Part shown: piece by piece, positions 54,527 through 63,009 of the stretch | Layout of the letters: every line of letters begins with the position of its first letter | Numbering within the stretch: position 1 is the stretch's first letter | Origin: Alphaproteobacteria bacterium | Lineage (GTDB): Bacteria; Pseudomonadota; Alphaproteobacteria; CACIAM-22H2 | Assembly (NCBI GenBank): GCA_017308135.1 | Contig: JAFKFM010000009.1 | Span: forward strand, 496,001-560,000 | Length of the DNA stretch: 64,000 nt | Reading direction: 5' to 3' | Translations under genes and position numbers: made by a program | The notes under the pieces: model-generated | Databases searched by the model: none | What the model was told of the DNA's origin: nothing | What the model saw: the letters and a program-made list of their open reading frames with translations, nothing else

Positions 54527-55851
54527 TGGGGCCGCTGAGCCAAGCCATCCGCCAATTCCTGCCGCGCACGCTTTACGCGCGCACGCTGATCATCATCGTG
54601 GCGCCGCTGATCCTGGTGCAGATCGTCGCGGGTTTCGTGTTCTACGAACGCGTCTGGCAGACCGTGTCGCGCCGCCTGTCCAACGCCGTGGCGGGCGAGG
54701 TCGCGACCGTCGTCCAGGCGATGGGCCGCTATCCGGGCGATGCCGACCGGCGCTGGTTGTTCGAGACGATGCATCTGGCCACCGGATCGGTCTACACCTG
54801 GAAGCCCGGCGCGATCCTGGAACGCAAAGGCCCGGTCGATCCCGAAACGATCCTCGAGGATTATCTCGTACGCGCGTTGGACGAGCGCGTGCGCCGGCCC
54901 TATTGGCTCGACGCGTGGGGCGATCCCGCCGACGTGCATATCGAAGTGCAGCTGGCGGGGGGCGTGCTGGTGCTGGAAACCACGCGCCAGCGCGTGTTCA
55001 CCACCAATGTCTATGTCTTCCTGCTGTTCATGAGCGGAAGCTCGCTGATCCTGATCGCGATCGCGTCGATTTTCATGCGCAATCAGGTGCGCCCGATCAA
55101 GCGCCTGGCCGAAGCGGCTGAGGCTTTCGGCAAGGGCCGCGAGGACGCCGATTTCCGCCCGCATGGCGCGGCCGAAGTGCGCCAAGCCGCCGCCGCGTTC
55201 ATGACGATGCGCGAGCGTATCCGCCGCCATATCGCGCAGCGCACCGAAATGCTCGCGGGCATCAGCCACGATCTGCGCACGCCGCTCACGCGCATGAAGC
55301 TGGAACTCGCCATGCTGGGCGACCATCCGTCGGGGCCGGGTTTGAAATCCGACGTCGACGACATGGCGCGCATGGTCGAATCCTATCTCGCCTTCGTGCG
55401 CGGCGAAGGCGAGGAGAAGATCGAGGCGATCGACATCGAGCCGACTTTGCGCGAGATCGTCGAAAGCCATCGCCGGGCGGGCAATGCGGTCGCCTATGAA
55501 AGCCCGGGCGCGCTGCCTTGCGCCGGCCGGCCGCACGCGCTCAAACGCAGCCTCAACAACATGATCGCCAACGCCGCGCGCCACGCGGCACAGGTGCGCG
55601 TGACCGCCGAACGGCGCGAAACCGATATAGAAATCGTCATCGACGACGACGGCCCCGGCATTCCCGCCGAATCGCGCGAGGACGTGTTCAAACCCTTCTT
55701 CCGCCTGGACCCGTCGCGCAACGCGGAAACGGGCGGCGTGGGTCTCGGCCTCACCATCGCGCGCGACGTGGTGCGCGGCCATGGCGGCGATATCCGCCTG
55801 GAAGAATCGCCGATGGGCGGCTTGCGCGCCCGTATCCGAATCCCAGTTTAA
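54526..55851 (+). CDS. EnvZ-like membrane sensor histidine kinase
   Basis: 441 residues. Two membrane helices (LIIIVAPLILVQIVAGFVFY and VFLLFMSGSSLILIAIASIF) flank a periplasmic sensor of about 125 residues. HAMP-like RPIKRLAEAAEAFGKG, the H-box [17 protein letters not shown] (His248) and the ATPase boxes (LNNMIANAARHA, DDDGPGIPAE, GVGLGLTI) follow. The order and DHp sequence are EnvZ-like. It is the partner of the upstream regulator. The next gene, a 2-oxoglutarate oxygenase, starts 4 bp later and may be co-transcribed. Confidence 0.9.
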   Translation: MGPLSQAIRQFLPRTLYARTLIIIVAPLILVQIVAGFVFYERVWQTVSRRLSNAVAGEVATVVQAMGRYPGDADRRWLFETMHLATGSVYTWKPGAILERKGPVDPETILEDYLVRALDERVRRPYWLDAWGDPADVHIEVQLAGGVLVLETTRQRVFTTNVYVFLLFMSGSSLILIAIASIFMRNQVRPIKRLAEAAEAFGKGREDADFRPHGAAEVRQAAAAFMTMRERIRRHIAQRTEMLAGISHDLRTPLTRMKLELAMLGDHPSGPGLKSDVDDMARMVESYLAFVRGEGEEKIEAIDIEPTLREIVESHRRAGNAVAYESPGALPCAGRPHALKRSLNNMIANAARHAAQVRVTAERRETDIEIVIDDDGPGIPAESREDVFKPFFRLDPSRNAETGGVGLGLTIARDVVRGHGGDIRLEESPMGGLRARIRIPV

Positions 55852-55855
55852 GACC

Positions 55856-56494
55856 ATGACGCCCGAACAGATTTTCGACTTCGCCAAGCTCGACGCCACG
55901 CCGAAGAACGCCGTGCCGTTCGATCATGCGCTCGTCCCCGCTTTCGTGAACGCGGACGCCCTCGACGCGATCAACGCGGATTGGCCGGCGATCGGCAAGC
56001 CCGGCTCGTTCCCGCTGTCGGAAGTCGGCCCGCTCAAACCCGCGGTGAAGGATTTCGTCGCCGCCCTTGAATCCGACGCGTTCCGCGCGGCGATCGAAAC
56101 CAAGTTCGGCCTGAACCTGAAGCCGCATCCCACGATCATCACCTTCCGCGACCGCTGCCGCGCGCGCGACGGCAAGATCCATACGGATTCGAAGGACAAG
56201 GTCGTGACGGTGCTGGTCTATATGAACAAGCGCACCGGCGGTTGGCAGGACAAGGGCGGCAAGCTGCGTTTGCTGCGCGGGCCCGAAACGCTGGAGAACT
56301 TCACGGCGGAGATCGAGCCGGTGGATGGCAACATGCTCGCCTTCCGCTGCACGCGCGACGCCTGGCACGGCCACGAAAGCTACGAAGGCCCGCGCCATGT
56401 GATGCAAATGAACTGGCTGGTCGACGACGCGGCCTTGCGCAAGAACACGACGCGGCACCGCGTCTCGGCGTTCTTCAAGAAGCTGTTCGGTTAG
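55856..56494 (+). CDS. 2-oxoglutarate/Fe(II)-dependent oxygenase family protein
   Basis: 212 residues from MTPEQIFDFAKLD. The double-stranded beta-helix has the iron ligands H-x-D in GKIHTDSKDKVVTVLVYM and a distal His in RDAWHGHESYEGP, followed by a basic segment for 2-oxoglutarate. LRLLRGPETL and NMLAFRC form the intervening strands. The architecture resembles prolyl-hydroxylase-like oxygenases. The substrate is unknown. It starts 4 bp after the kinase stop and shares overlapping stop bases with the convergent csaA gene. Confidence 0.83.
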   Translation: MTPEQIFDFAKLDATPKNAVPFDHALVPAFVNADALDAINADWPAIGKPGSFPLSEVGPLKPAVKDFVAALESDAFRAAIETKFGLNLKPHPTIITFRDRCRARDGKIHTDSKDKVVTVLVYMNKRTGGWQDKGGKLRLLRGPETLENFTAEIEPVDGNMLAFRCTRDAWHGHESYEGPRHVMQMNWLVDDAALRKNTTRHRVSAFFKKLFG

Positions 56495-56832
56495 AAAAGC
56501 TTCCCGCCATTCGGCACCGAAAGCGACGGGCCGATCAGCACGACCGCGCCGTTGGCGTCGGGGAAGCCGAGCGTCAAAACCTCGCTCATGAACGGGCCGA
56601 TTTGGCGCGGCGGAAAATTCACCACCGCCGCGACCTGACGGCCGACCAGCGCGTCGGGCGCGTAATGCACGGTGATCTGCGCCGAGGATTTCTTGACGCC
56701 GAGTTCGGGCCCGAAATCGATTTTCAACTTGATCGCGGGCTTGCGCGCTTCGGGGAACGGGACCGCTTCGATGATCGTGCCCACCCGAATATCGACGCGC
56801 TCGAAATCTTCGTACTTGATCGTGTCGCCCAT
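56491..56832 (-). CDS. csaA: tRNA-binding/chaperone-like protein CsaA
   Basis: 113 residues from MGDTIKYEDFERVDIRVGTI; the alternative upstream ATG lies in the phasin terminator. One OB-fold EMAP/tRNA-binding domain is visible: VDIRVGTIIEAVPFPEARKP, FGPELGVKKSSAQITVHY, and GRQVAAVVNFPPRQIGPF, ending in VLTLGFPDANGAVVLIGP. CsaA binds tRNA and was reported to act as a protein chaperone for export. It is convergent with the oxygenase gene. It lies just downstream of the phasin terminator on the same strand. Confidence 0.9.
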   Translation of the reverse strand: MGDTIKYEDFERVDIRVGTIIEAVPFPEARKPAIKLKIDFGPELGVKKSSAQITVHYAPDALVGRQVAAVVNFPPRQIGPFMSEVLTLGFPDANGAVVLIGPSLSVPNGGKLF

Positions 56833-56844
56833 CGCCTCGCTCCA

Positions 56845-56880
56845 ACGAAAAACCCCGGCCGCGCGAAAGCGACCGGGGTT
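56845..56880 (-). terminator. Rho-independent terminator of the phasin gene (minus strand)
   Basis: On the minus strand AACCCCGGTCGC pairs with GCGGCCGGGGTT (one mismatch) around a short loop, followed by TTTTT. It lies just downstream of the phasin stop and upstream of csaA. Confidence 0.88.
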
Positions 56881-56917
56881 CATTCGTTAGCCTGCCGGGC
56901 GCTTGCGCGCCAGGGGC

Positions 56918-57364
56918 TTACTTCTTCTTCGCGATCAGCGACTTGATCTCGTCCAGGCTTTCCAGCACGCGCTTCTGGACGACGTCCAAAGCTTCGTACT
57001 GCGACTTGGCGAGCAGTTCGCTCATTTCGCGGGTGTTCGAAATCGCGCGCTGGAAGGCGTCCTTCATCAGGTCGGCCTGCTTGGCGGCCTTTTCTTCCGG
57101 CGAGCCGGCGGCCATCACTTCGCGCGCGGCGACCGAGGCTTCCTCGAGCACCGAGCGGAAGATTTCCGACTGGCGGCGCGCGACGGCCTGGAAGCTTTCG
57201 ACGGCGAGCTGATTGGCCTGGGCCAAGGCTTCCATATTCTTGCGCTGGGCGGCGACGAGGCCTTCCATATCCAGCGGCGCGAATTTGAAGTCGCCCATCT
57301 GCTTGGGCATCTCGAACATCTTGGCGAGGTCGAATTCACCGAACGGCATCTTGGTTCCCTTCAT
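56918..57364 (-). CDS. Phasin family protein (PHA granule-associated)
   Basis: 148 residues, highly helical with no membrane segment, from MKGTKMPFGEF after TAGGAGGAATCAGC. The Phasin_2 features are KFAPLDMEGLVAAQRKNMEA, LAQANQLAVESFQAVARRQS, and the amphipathic tail ISNTREMSELLAKSQYEALD followed by SLDEIKSLIAKKK. Phasins coat polyhydroxyalkanoate granules. It has its own strong promoter and terminator, so it is monocistronic, as expected for an abundant protein. The intracellular depolymerase at 16.4 kb is the matching mobilising enzyme. Confidence 0.92.
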   Translation of the reverse strand: MKGTKMPFGEFDLAKMFEMPKQMGDFKFAPLDMEGLVAAQRKNMEALAQANQLAVESFQAVARRQSEIFRSVLEEASVAAREVMAAGSPEEKAAKQADLMKDAFQRAISNTREMSELLAKSQYEALDVVQKRVLESLDEIKSLIAKKK

Positions 57365-57491
57365 GCTGATTCCTCCTACCCCAGGCAGCTGCACGCTGCG
57401 GTTCGAGCCGGCCTGGAGCACACCCGATTACGGGCACAACGGAGGCAAACCCGTTTCTGTCGCGGCGGCGGAAAACCGCTGCAATGGGCGA

Positions 57492-57520
57492 ATTCTGTCC
57501 GGCGGAATACCGAAAGTCAA
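57492..57520 (-). promoter_or_regulatory. Sigma-70-type promoter for the phasin gene
   Basis: On the minus strand TTGACT, a 17-bp spacer and CAGAAT form a near-consensus promoter about 130 bp upstream of the phasin ATG. It is the cleanest promoter in the window and fits a highly expressed gene. Confidence 0.75.
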
Positions 57521-57548
57521 GTGAAATTGTGCGCCGCAAAAAGACAAT

Positions 57549-58175
57549 TCAGCTTTTGGCTTGTTCCGTCCGGCGCTTCAGAAATGCCGAAAAACTCGAT
57601 GCTAAAGCTTCGAGGCGGCCGAGCGATTTATCGAGGGCCGCCATCGTTTTTGCTGCATCTGCGCTGTCATCGTCCAGCCAGATACGCAGGGTCGCAAGAT
57701 AGGCGGCGGCTAGCGCGTTGATCTTCAACGGTGCGAGCGGCGTGGTGGTCCGCACCCCGGCCGCCTCGGCCGCCCAGCGCATCGACCGCAACAAAGACGG
57801 CAGCGCGCACAGCGCCGCGACCGGCGCGCGCGGCAAATCGGCCAGGATGTTTTTCACCGCCGCCTTGTGGGGGGCGAGCGCGTCGAAACGCCGCATCAGG
57901 ATTTCGAAGAGTTTGTCCTTCACCGAGCCGTCGGCGTCGATTTTGGCGGCGAGCATCGCGCTGTCGATCCGCCGCGCGAAGGCCGCCATCAAGGCGGGCT
58001 TCGATGGGGCCGCGCGCAGCATGTCGGCCAGCGACAGCCCGGCTTCTTCGGCGATTTCGGGCAGCGCGATCTCCGACCATTTGCGCGTTTCGGCCAAACG
58101 CAGCGCGGCATCCAGCGCCGCGTCTTCGGGCGTCGCAGGCGGTGCGGCGTCGATCTTCTTGCGCTTGGCGGCCAT
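57549..58175 (-). CDS. TetR-like/COQ9-like helical protein, probable transcriptional regulator
   Basis: 208 residues from MAAKRKKIDAAPP. The N-terminal part reads as a TetR helix-turn-helix: ALRLAETRKWSEIALPEIAE, EAGLSLADMLRAAPSKPALM. The C-terminal helices, with LATLRIWLDDDSADAAKTMA, resemble the C-terminus of COQ9 proteins, which share the TetR fold. It could be a DNA-binding regulator or a lipid-binding COQ9-like factor. Its location just upstream of the phasin gene on the same strand suggests a link to PHA or fatty-acid metabolism. Confidence 0.75.
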   Translation of the reverse strand: MAAKRKKIDAAPPATPEDAALDAALRLAETRKWSEIALPEIAEEAGLSLADMLRAAPSKPALMAAFARRIDSAMLAAKIDADGSVKDKLFEILMRRFDALAPHKAAVKNILADLPRAPVAALCALPSLLRSMRWAAEAAGVRTTTPLAPLKINALAAAYLATLRIWLDDDSADAAKTMAALDKSLGRLEALASSFSAFLKRRTEQAKS

Positions 58176-58247
58176 GGCGATCTCCGTCCGGGGGAACGCC
58201 AATTAGGTAGGCGCCCGCGCGGCGATGTCAAACCCGTAGCTTTACGC

Positions 58248-59096
58248 TTATTTCGGCGCGACGCGATTGCGCTCGACGATTTCGCGGATCGCCTCGGCCG
58301 AAGCGGCGGCGATCTGGAACGAAATCTCGGCCCATTGGCGTTCGATCATGCGCAGCGGCAAGGGGTTGGCCATGTCGACGCGGCCGAGTTCGTCCGCCCC
58401 GTTCGCCACGCGCCAGACGACCGCGAGGCGCCGCGTCTCCTGCCCTTGCACCGGTGCGACGGGCGTTTGCGTCACCTGCCCCGTCACGTCCAGCGCCGCG
58501 ATGCGCTTGTCGTCGGTCACCTTCACGCCAGCGCGGTCGAGGTGATAGGCCAAGGCCTGCGCCAGCGCCAAGCCGCCCTGGCCGGGCGCACCTTCCGGTG
58601 TTGCGATGCGCACCGGCAGCAACTCGCGCTGCGCCAGCGTTTCGGGCTTGATCGCCTGCACGATGGCGGTCGCCACGCGTTTGGCGATGCCCATCCAATC
58701 GGCGGGCGCATCGCCGCCGCGCGGGCGCGCATCGGTCAGCGTATCGTCGGTCAACAATTTGCCGTCGGCATCGACGAGATGGGTTTCGACCGAAACGCCC
58801 GCCCCCGGTCTGTCGGCGACGAAAAGATCGAGGATCAAGCTTTGCCGATTGCCGAGCCGCGTATTGGCGGGAATGTCGTTGGCGCGCAACGCCTCCGCCA
58901 CCGCATCGGCGAGGGCCCGGCCTTGCGCATCGGGCAGGCCCGCCGCCGGCGGCACGACGATGCCGCCCTGATCGGGAAGGCGCAGCAGCGGATTGCTGGT
59001 CGCATCCTTCTCGTCCTGCCGGAATGGGCGCGGGATCGGCCCGCAGGCGGCGAGCAGAACGGCGAAGCCCAGCAGCAAGGCGAGAACGCGCTTCAT
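58248..59096 (-). CDS. Hypothetical lipoprotein
   Basis: 282 residues. The signal peptide KRVLALLLGFAVLLAAC ends in a lipobox with acylated Cys18, so it is a membrane-anchored lipoprotein. The mature protein has an N-terminal Pro-rich stretch, then LPDAQGRALADAVAEALRAN, DLFVADRPGAGVSVETHLVD, and VVWRVANGADELGRVDMANP. The last part looks like an LPS-assembly or curli-type beta fold, but I do not recognise a named family. Its start overlaps the pgeF stop by 4 bp, and it ends the lgt-led operon. Confidence 0.72.
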   Translation of the reverse strand: MKRVLALLLGFAVLLAACGPIPRPFRQDEKDATSNPLLRLPDQGGIVVPPAAGLPDAQGRALADAVAEALRANDIPANTRLGNRQSLILDLFVADRPGAGVSVETHLVDADGKLLTDDTLTDARPRGGDAPADWMGIAKRVATAIVQAIKPETLAQRELLPVRIATPEGAPGQGGLALAQALAYHLDRAGVKVTDDKRIAALDVTGQVTQTPVAPVQGQETRRLAVVWRVANGADELGRVDMANPLPLRMIERQWAEISFQIAAASAEAIREIVERNRVAPK

Positions 59097-59866
59097 TTTT
59101 CGAGCGCGATCGCCGACAGGCCGCGGCCGTAATCCTTCTCCCCGCGCAGGCACGCGCGGCGATAGGAGAAGAAGCGATCCGCCTCGCCGCAGGTGTCGTT
59201 CGGCACGGCCTGGATTTCGCCGATACCCACGCGGCGCAAACGCGCGCCGACATAGCCGCGCAGATCGAACATGTGATGGCCGTCTTTGCGCGAGGGTGCA
59301 AAGAAGCGCGCGTTGGCCTCGTCCTCCGCAATGAACGGGGCCGGGAATTCGGGGCCGACTTCGTAGGAGCGTTGCGCGATGCACGGGCCAATACCCGCGA
59401 CGATACGCGCCGGATCGGCGCCGAGTTTCGCCATCGCCTCGACGGTCGCGTCGAGCACGCCGCCGATCGCCCCCTTCCAGCCCGAATGCGCCGCGCCGAT
59501 CACCTTGGCGTGGCGGTCGCAGAACAGCACCGGCACGCAATCGGCCGACAAGACGCCCAGCGCCACGCCGGGTGTGCGCGTCACCAGCGCATCGGCCTGC
59601 GGACGCGCGCCTTCCGGCAAGGGTGCATCGAGTTCGACGACCTTACTTCCATGGACTTGGTAGAGCGTCGTCAACGCGGTTTCCGGCAAATCGATCGCCG
59701 CCATCGCGCGTTTGCGGTTTTCGCGCACGGCATCGGGGGTATCGCCCGAGCCAAGGCCGCAATTGAGCGAGGTGTAGAGCCCTTCGCTGACGCCGCCCTC
59801 GCGCGTGAAAAACGCGTGACGCACGCCTTCGATGTCGTTGAACGCGCCGATCGTGATCGGGGCCAT
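59093..59866 (-). CDS. pgeF: Peptidoglycan editing factor PgeF (laccase-domain, YfiH family)
   Basis: 257 residues from MAPITIGAFNDIEGVRHAFF. The family core is HAFFTREGGVSEGLYTSLNC, YQVHGSKVVELDAP, GVLSADCVPVLFCDRHAKVI, GAAHSGWKGAIGGVLDATVE and IGPCIAQRSYEVGPEF. The His and Cys residues in HSGW, SADC and GPCI form a metal site. PgeF (YfiH) edits wrongly incorporated L-Ser in peptidoglycan precursors and was earlier called a laccase. It lies between the lipoprotein and the SAM methyltransferase genes, in the same operon. Confidence 0.92.
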   Translation of the reverse strand: MAPITIGAFNDIEGVRHAFFTREGGVSEGLYTSLNCGLGSGDTPDAVRENRKRAMAAIDLPETALTTLYQVHGSKVVELDAPLPEGARPQADALVTRTPGVALGVLSADCVPVLFCDRHAKVIGAAHSGWKGAIGGVLDATVEAMAKLGADPARIVAGIGPCIAQRSYEVGPEFPAPFIAEDEANARFFAPSRKDGHHMFDLRGYVGARLRRVGIGEIQAVPNDTCGEADRFFSYRRACLRGEKDYGRGLSAIALEK

Positions 59867-59868
59867 TG

Positions 59869-60903
59869 TCAGTGTCCGTCCATCGGTATCGGCGGCGCCG
59901 AACCCTTCGGCAGTAGCAGCAGAACGCGGAAGAGCGTGCCCATTTCCGTGGGCTCGATCAAGCGCCGCAGCGCCGTTTCGATATTCGTCCGCGCGGCCGG
60001 GTTGGCCGCACTCAACGACGCCGCGCGCGCATGCGCCCCGACGCGGCGCAGGAAATCGCCCTGCCCCACAGCGCCATGGGCCGCACAACCGCCTCGTTCC
60101 GCCGCGCGTGCCAACGCGGTGAAATCGACATGGGCGGTGAGGTCCGTCTCGCCCGGCCGGTCGAACACATCGACCTTCTTATGGTCGCGCACGGCTTGAA
60201 TCGTGTCGCCCCAGCCGGACACGGGCGATCCGTAGTCGACGATCAGCGCCGCCCCGCCCTGCTTGGCGATGCGCGACCCGATCGCGTGCGCGATCTTTTC
60301 GCCGGCCGGACAGGTCTCGACGATCGAACCATCGGGCACGTCGTGTGCGACGGGCGGCGGGACTTCGGCGCCATCGGCGAATTGGAAATCCGGCGTCACG
60401 ATCCGTTCGACCCATGTGGCACCGACGCGGCGGAACTGGCGCACCGGCAGCGCATCGAAGAATTCGTTGGCGAGCAACAGCACCGGCTTGTCGGGCAAGG
60501 CGGCGATATCGTCGTGCCACGCGGGCGCATACGCGGCGAGCTTGGCCGCTTGGGCCGCGCGGAAACTCTCGTTGATCTCGACCAGATGCACGGGCGGGCG
60601 CGTCTTGGTCGCCTTGGCGAAAGCGCGCGCGGCGTCGTGCATCAGCGTGCCGCGCCCCGGCCCCAACTCCGCGAGGATCGCCTTCGGGTCGGCGCCCTGA
60701 TCGAGCCAGATTTGCGCGAGAACGAGGCTCAGCATCTCGCCGAAGATCTGCGAGATCTCGGGGGCCGTCGTGAAATCGCCCTGCGCGCCGACGCGCAAGC
60801 CCCGCCGGTAATAACCGTGTTCGGGATCGGCGAGGCAGGCTTCCATCCAATCATGCACCGTCATCGGACAGCGCTTCGAAAGGATGTCGCGGAAGCCGCT
60901 CAC
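59869..60903 (-). CDS. Class I SAM-dependent methyltransferase (MidA/NDUFAF7 family)
   Basis: 344 residues from a GTG overlapping the lgt stop. The family features are ACLADPEHGYYRRGLRVG, GDFTTAPEISQIFGEMLSL, SAM-binding ILAELGPGRGTLMHDAAR, VHLVEINESFRAAQAAKL, LLLANEFFDALPVRQF and ALIVDYGSPVSGWGDTIQAV, each diagnostic of MidA/NDUFAF7 proteins, which in mitochondria methylate an arginine of complex I. The bacterial role is less clear. It follows lgt (GTGA overlap) and precedes pgeF by 2 bp; this order is common in alphaproteobacteria. Confidence 0.9.
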   Translation of the reverse strand: MSGFRDILSKRCPMTVHDWMEACLADPEHGYYRRGLRVGAQGDFTTAPEISQIFGEMLSLVLAQIWLDQGADPKAILAELGPGRGTLMHDAARAFAKATKTRPPVHLVEINESFRAAQAAKLAAYAPAWHDDIAALPDKPVLLLANEFFDALPVRQFRRVGATWVERIVTPDFQFADGAEVPPPVAHDVPDGSIVETCPAGEKIAHAIGSRIAKQGGAALIVDYGSPVSGWGDTIQAVRDHKKVDVFDRPGETDLTAHVDFTALARAAERGGCAAHGAVGQGDFLRRVGAHARAASLSAANPAARTNIETALRRLIEPTEMGTLFRVLLLLPKGSAPPIPMDGH

Positions 60904-61688
60904 GCGGGCTTGGGCGGGCGCGACATCAGCCACGCCCCGGCCGCCAGCATGGGCAGCGACAGCACCATGCCCATCGTGATGGGCCCGAGCAGATAGCCCA
61001 GATGCGCGTCCGGCTCGCGGAAGAATTCGCCGATGATGCGCGCGACGCCATAGCCCGCGAGGAAAGCGCCCGCGACGAACCCGTCGCGCGCGCGCGCATA
61101 TTGCGTGCGGCCAACGACGAACAACACGGCGAACAGCGCCAAACCTTCCAGCGAGGCTTGATAGAGCTGGCTGGGGTGGCGCGGTTCCGGCCCGCCATGC
61201 GGGAAGACCATCGCCCAAGGAACGTCGCCGGGCCTTCCGAACAATTCGCCGTTCACGAAATTGGCGAGGCGGCCGAAGAACAAGCCGATGGGGACCGCTT
61301 GCGTGACCAGATCGCCGAGGCGGAAGAGCGAGATCTTCTCTTTGCGCGCGAACAGCACGATCGCGACGATCACGCCCAAGGCGCCGCCATGGAAGCTCAT
61401 CCCGCCCTTCCACAGATACAGCGCTTCCAGCGGCTCGGCGATGTAGTAGCCGGGCTTGTAGAACAGCACATAGCCCAAGCGCCCGCCGGCGATCACGCCG
61501 AACGTCACCCAGACGACGAAATCGTCGAGCCTCTCCTTCGTCACCAGCGCCCAGGGCCCGGCGTTGAGATAGCCCGCATAACGCCAGCCGCCGAGAATGC
61601 CGGCGATATAGGCGAGCGCGTACCAGCGGATCGCGATCGGGCCGATGGCGATGGCGACGGGATCGATATCGGGAAAGGCGAGCGCCAT
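60900..61688 (-). CDS. lgt: Prolipoprotein diacylglyceryl transferase
   Basis: 262 residues, seven membrane spans. Diagnostic motifs are IRWYALAYIAGILGGWRYAG, GGMSFHGGALGVIVAIVLFA and the Lgt signature GRLANFVNGELFGRPGDVPW, followed by RHPSQLYQASLEGLALF and IIGEFFREPD. Lgt transfers diacylglycerol from phosphatidylglycerol to the lipobox Cys of prolipoproteins, and so acts on the BON and 58.2-kb lipoproteins encoded here. The ATG overlaps the hldD stop by one base. Confidence 0.95.
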   Translation of the reverse strand: MALAFPDIDPVAIAIGPIAIRWYALAYIAGILGGWRYAGYLNAGPWALVTKERLDDFVVWVTFGVIAGGRLGYVLFYKPGYYIAEPLEALYLWKGGMSFHGGALGVIVAIVLFARKEKISLFRLGDLVTQAVPIGLFFGRLANFVNGELFGRPGDVPWAMVFPHGGPEPRHPSQLYQASLEGLALFAVLFVVGRTQYARARDGFVAGAFLAGYGVARIIGEFFREPDAHLGYLLGPITMGMVLSLPMLAAGAWLMSRPPKPA

Positions 61689-62677
61689 CAGACGTAAGGA
61701 TCTTCTTTGACGAGATGATCGAGCACGTATTTTCGCACGCCGTCCTCCAACGAAGTGAAGGGCCGCGTGTAACCGGCGGCGCGCAGGCGCTCCATCTTCG
61801 CTTGGGTGAAATACTGATACTTGTCGCGGATCGCTTCGGGCGTGTCGCGCCAGGCGATCTGCGCGTTCTTGCCGAGTGCGGCGTACACGGCGGTCGCGAG
61901 GTCGAGGAAGCTGCGCGCGTGGCCCGTACCCAGATTGAACAGGCCCGAGACCTTCGGATGGTCGCGCAGCCACAGCATCACGTCGACCACGTCGCCGACC
62001 CAGATGAAATCGCGCTGCTGCCCGCCATCGGGAATGCCTTCGCGATGCGAGCGGAACAGCGGAAACGCCTCGCCCTTCGCCGCGACCGGCTGCACCTGAT
62101 GCACGACCGAGCGCATGCCGCCTTTATGGCCTTCATTGGGGCCGTAGACGTTGAAGAACTTCAAACCCACATGCTGGCGCGGGCGCGCGGCGCTTTTGTC
62201 GCGCAGCAGATCGGCCACGCGCCGATCGACCATATGCTTCGACCAGCCATAGGGATTCAACGGCTGGAGCTTCGCGAGGGCGGCGGGCGACGAATCGTCG
62301 TCGAAGCCTTGCGTGCCATCGCCATAGGTCGCGGCCGAGGACGCGTAGATGAACGACGCGCCGTTGGCCGCGCACCAATCCCACAGATCGAGCGTGGCGC
62401 GAATATTCGTGCGCACGATCGAGTCCACGTCGGTTTCCGTGGTCGCCGAATTGGCGCCCATATGGAAGATCGTCTCGATCTTGCCTTTGCGCGCGGCGAG
62501 GAAATCGCCGAGTTCCTCGGGGCGCACCACATCGGCCAGCACGCGCTTGGCGACGTTCTTCCATTTGTCGCCAGTACCAAACCAGTCGACGCAGACGAGT
62601 TCGCGTGCACCCTGCGCTTCGAGACCCGCGAGAAGATTCGAACCGATGAAGCCGGCGCCGCCGGTGACCACGATCAT
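61688..62677 (-). CDS. hldD: ADP-L-glycero-D-manno-heptose 6-epimerase
   Basis: 329 residues. Extended SDR fold: IVVTGGAGFIGSNLLAGLE (NADP-binding), FHMGANSATTETDVDSIVRT, YASSAATYGDGTQGFDDDSS and the catalytic NPYGWSKHMVDRRVADLLRD (Tyr-x-x-x-Lys), followed by VGLKFFNVYGPNEGHKGGM and QRDFIWVGDVVDVM. HldD makes ADP-L-glycero-D-manno-heptose for the LPS inner core. It heads the minus-strand operon with lgt and is divergent from ubiK across 65 bp. Confidence 0.93.
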   Translation of the reverse strand: MIVVTGGAGFIGSNLLAGLEAQGARELVCVDWFGTGDKWKNVAKRVLADVVRPEELGDFLAARKGKIETIFHMGANSATTETDVDSIVRTNIRATLDLWDWCAANGASFIYASSAATYGDGTQGFDDDSSPAALAKLQPLNPYGWSKHMVDRRVADLLRDKSAARPRQHVGLKFFNVYGPNEGHKGGMRSVVHQVQPVAAKGEAFPLFRSHREGIPDGGQQRDFIWVGDVVDVMLWLRDHPKVSGLFNLGTGHARSFLDLATAVYAALGKNAQIAWRDTPEAIRDKYQYFTQAKMERLRAAGYTRPFTSLEDGVRKYVLDHLVKEDPYV

Positions 62678-62742
62678 GGGCCGCTTATAGGCGCGACACG
62701 ATGGCCGTTGCAACGGCGCGGGGCCCTCGCCATATTTCGATC

Positions 62743-63009
62743 ATGCAGACCGACAATAAAATCCTCGACGATTTGTCGCGCGCGGCCACCGGCGCACTTT
62801 CCGCCTTCACGGCGATGCGCCAGGAAGTGGAAGGCCAGATGCGCTTGGTGCTGGAGCGCTGGCTGCAAACGCAAAATTTGGTGGCGCGCGAGGAATTCGA
62901 GGCCGTGAAGGAAATGGCGTCGAATGCGCGCATCGAGAACGAGCGCTTGGCGGCGCGTTTGGCCGAATTGGAATCGGAAATCAATCGGTTGAAGAGCAGC
63001 GGCGCCTAA
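62743..63009 (+). CDS. ubiK: Ubiquinone biosynthesis accessory factor UbiK (BMFP family)
   Basis: 88 residues, helical, ending in a coiled coil (EFEAVKEMASNARIENERLA, ARLAELESEINRL). The start MQTDNKILDDLSRAATGALS and AFTAMRQEVEGQMRLVLERW match the UbiK/YqiC family. UbiK binds UbiJ in the aerobic ubiquinone complex; in alphaproteobacteria the role is inferred. It is followed, after a 209-bp gap, by ybjN and proC. Confidence 0.88.
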   Translation: MQTDNKILDDLSRAATGALSAFTAMRQEVEGQMRLVLERWLQTQNLVAREEFEAVKEMASNARIENERLAARLAELESEINRLKSSGA

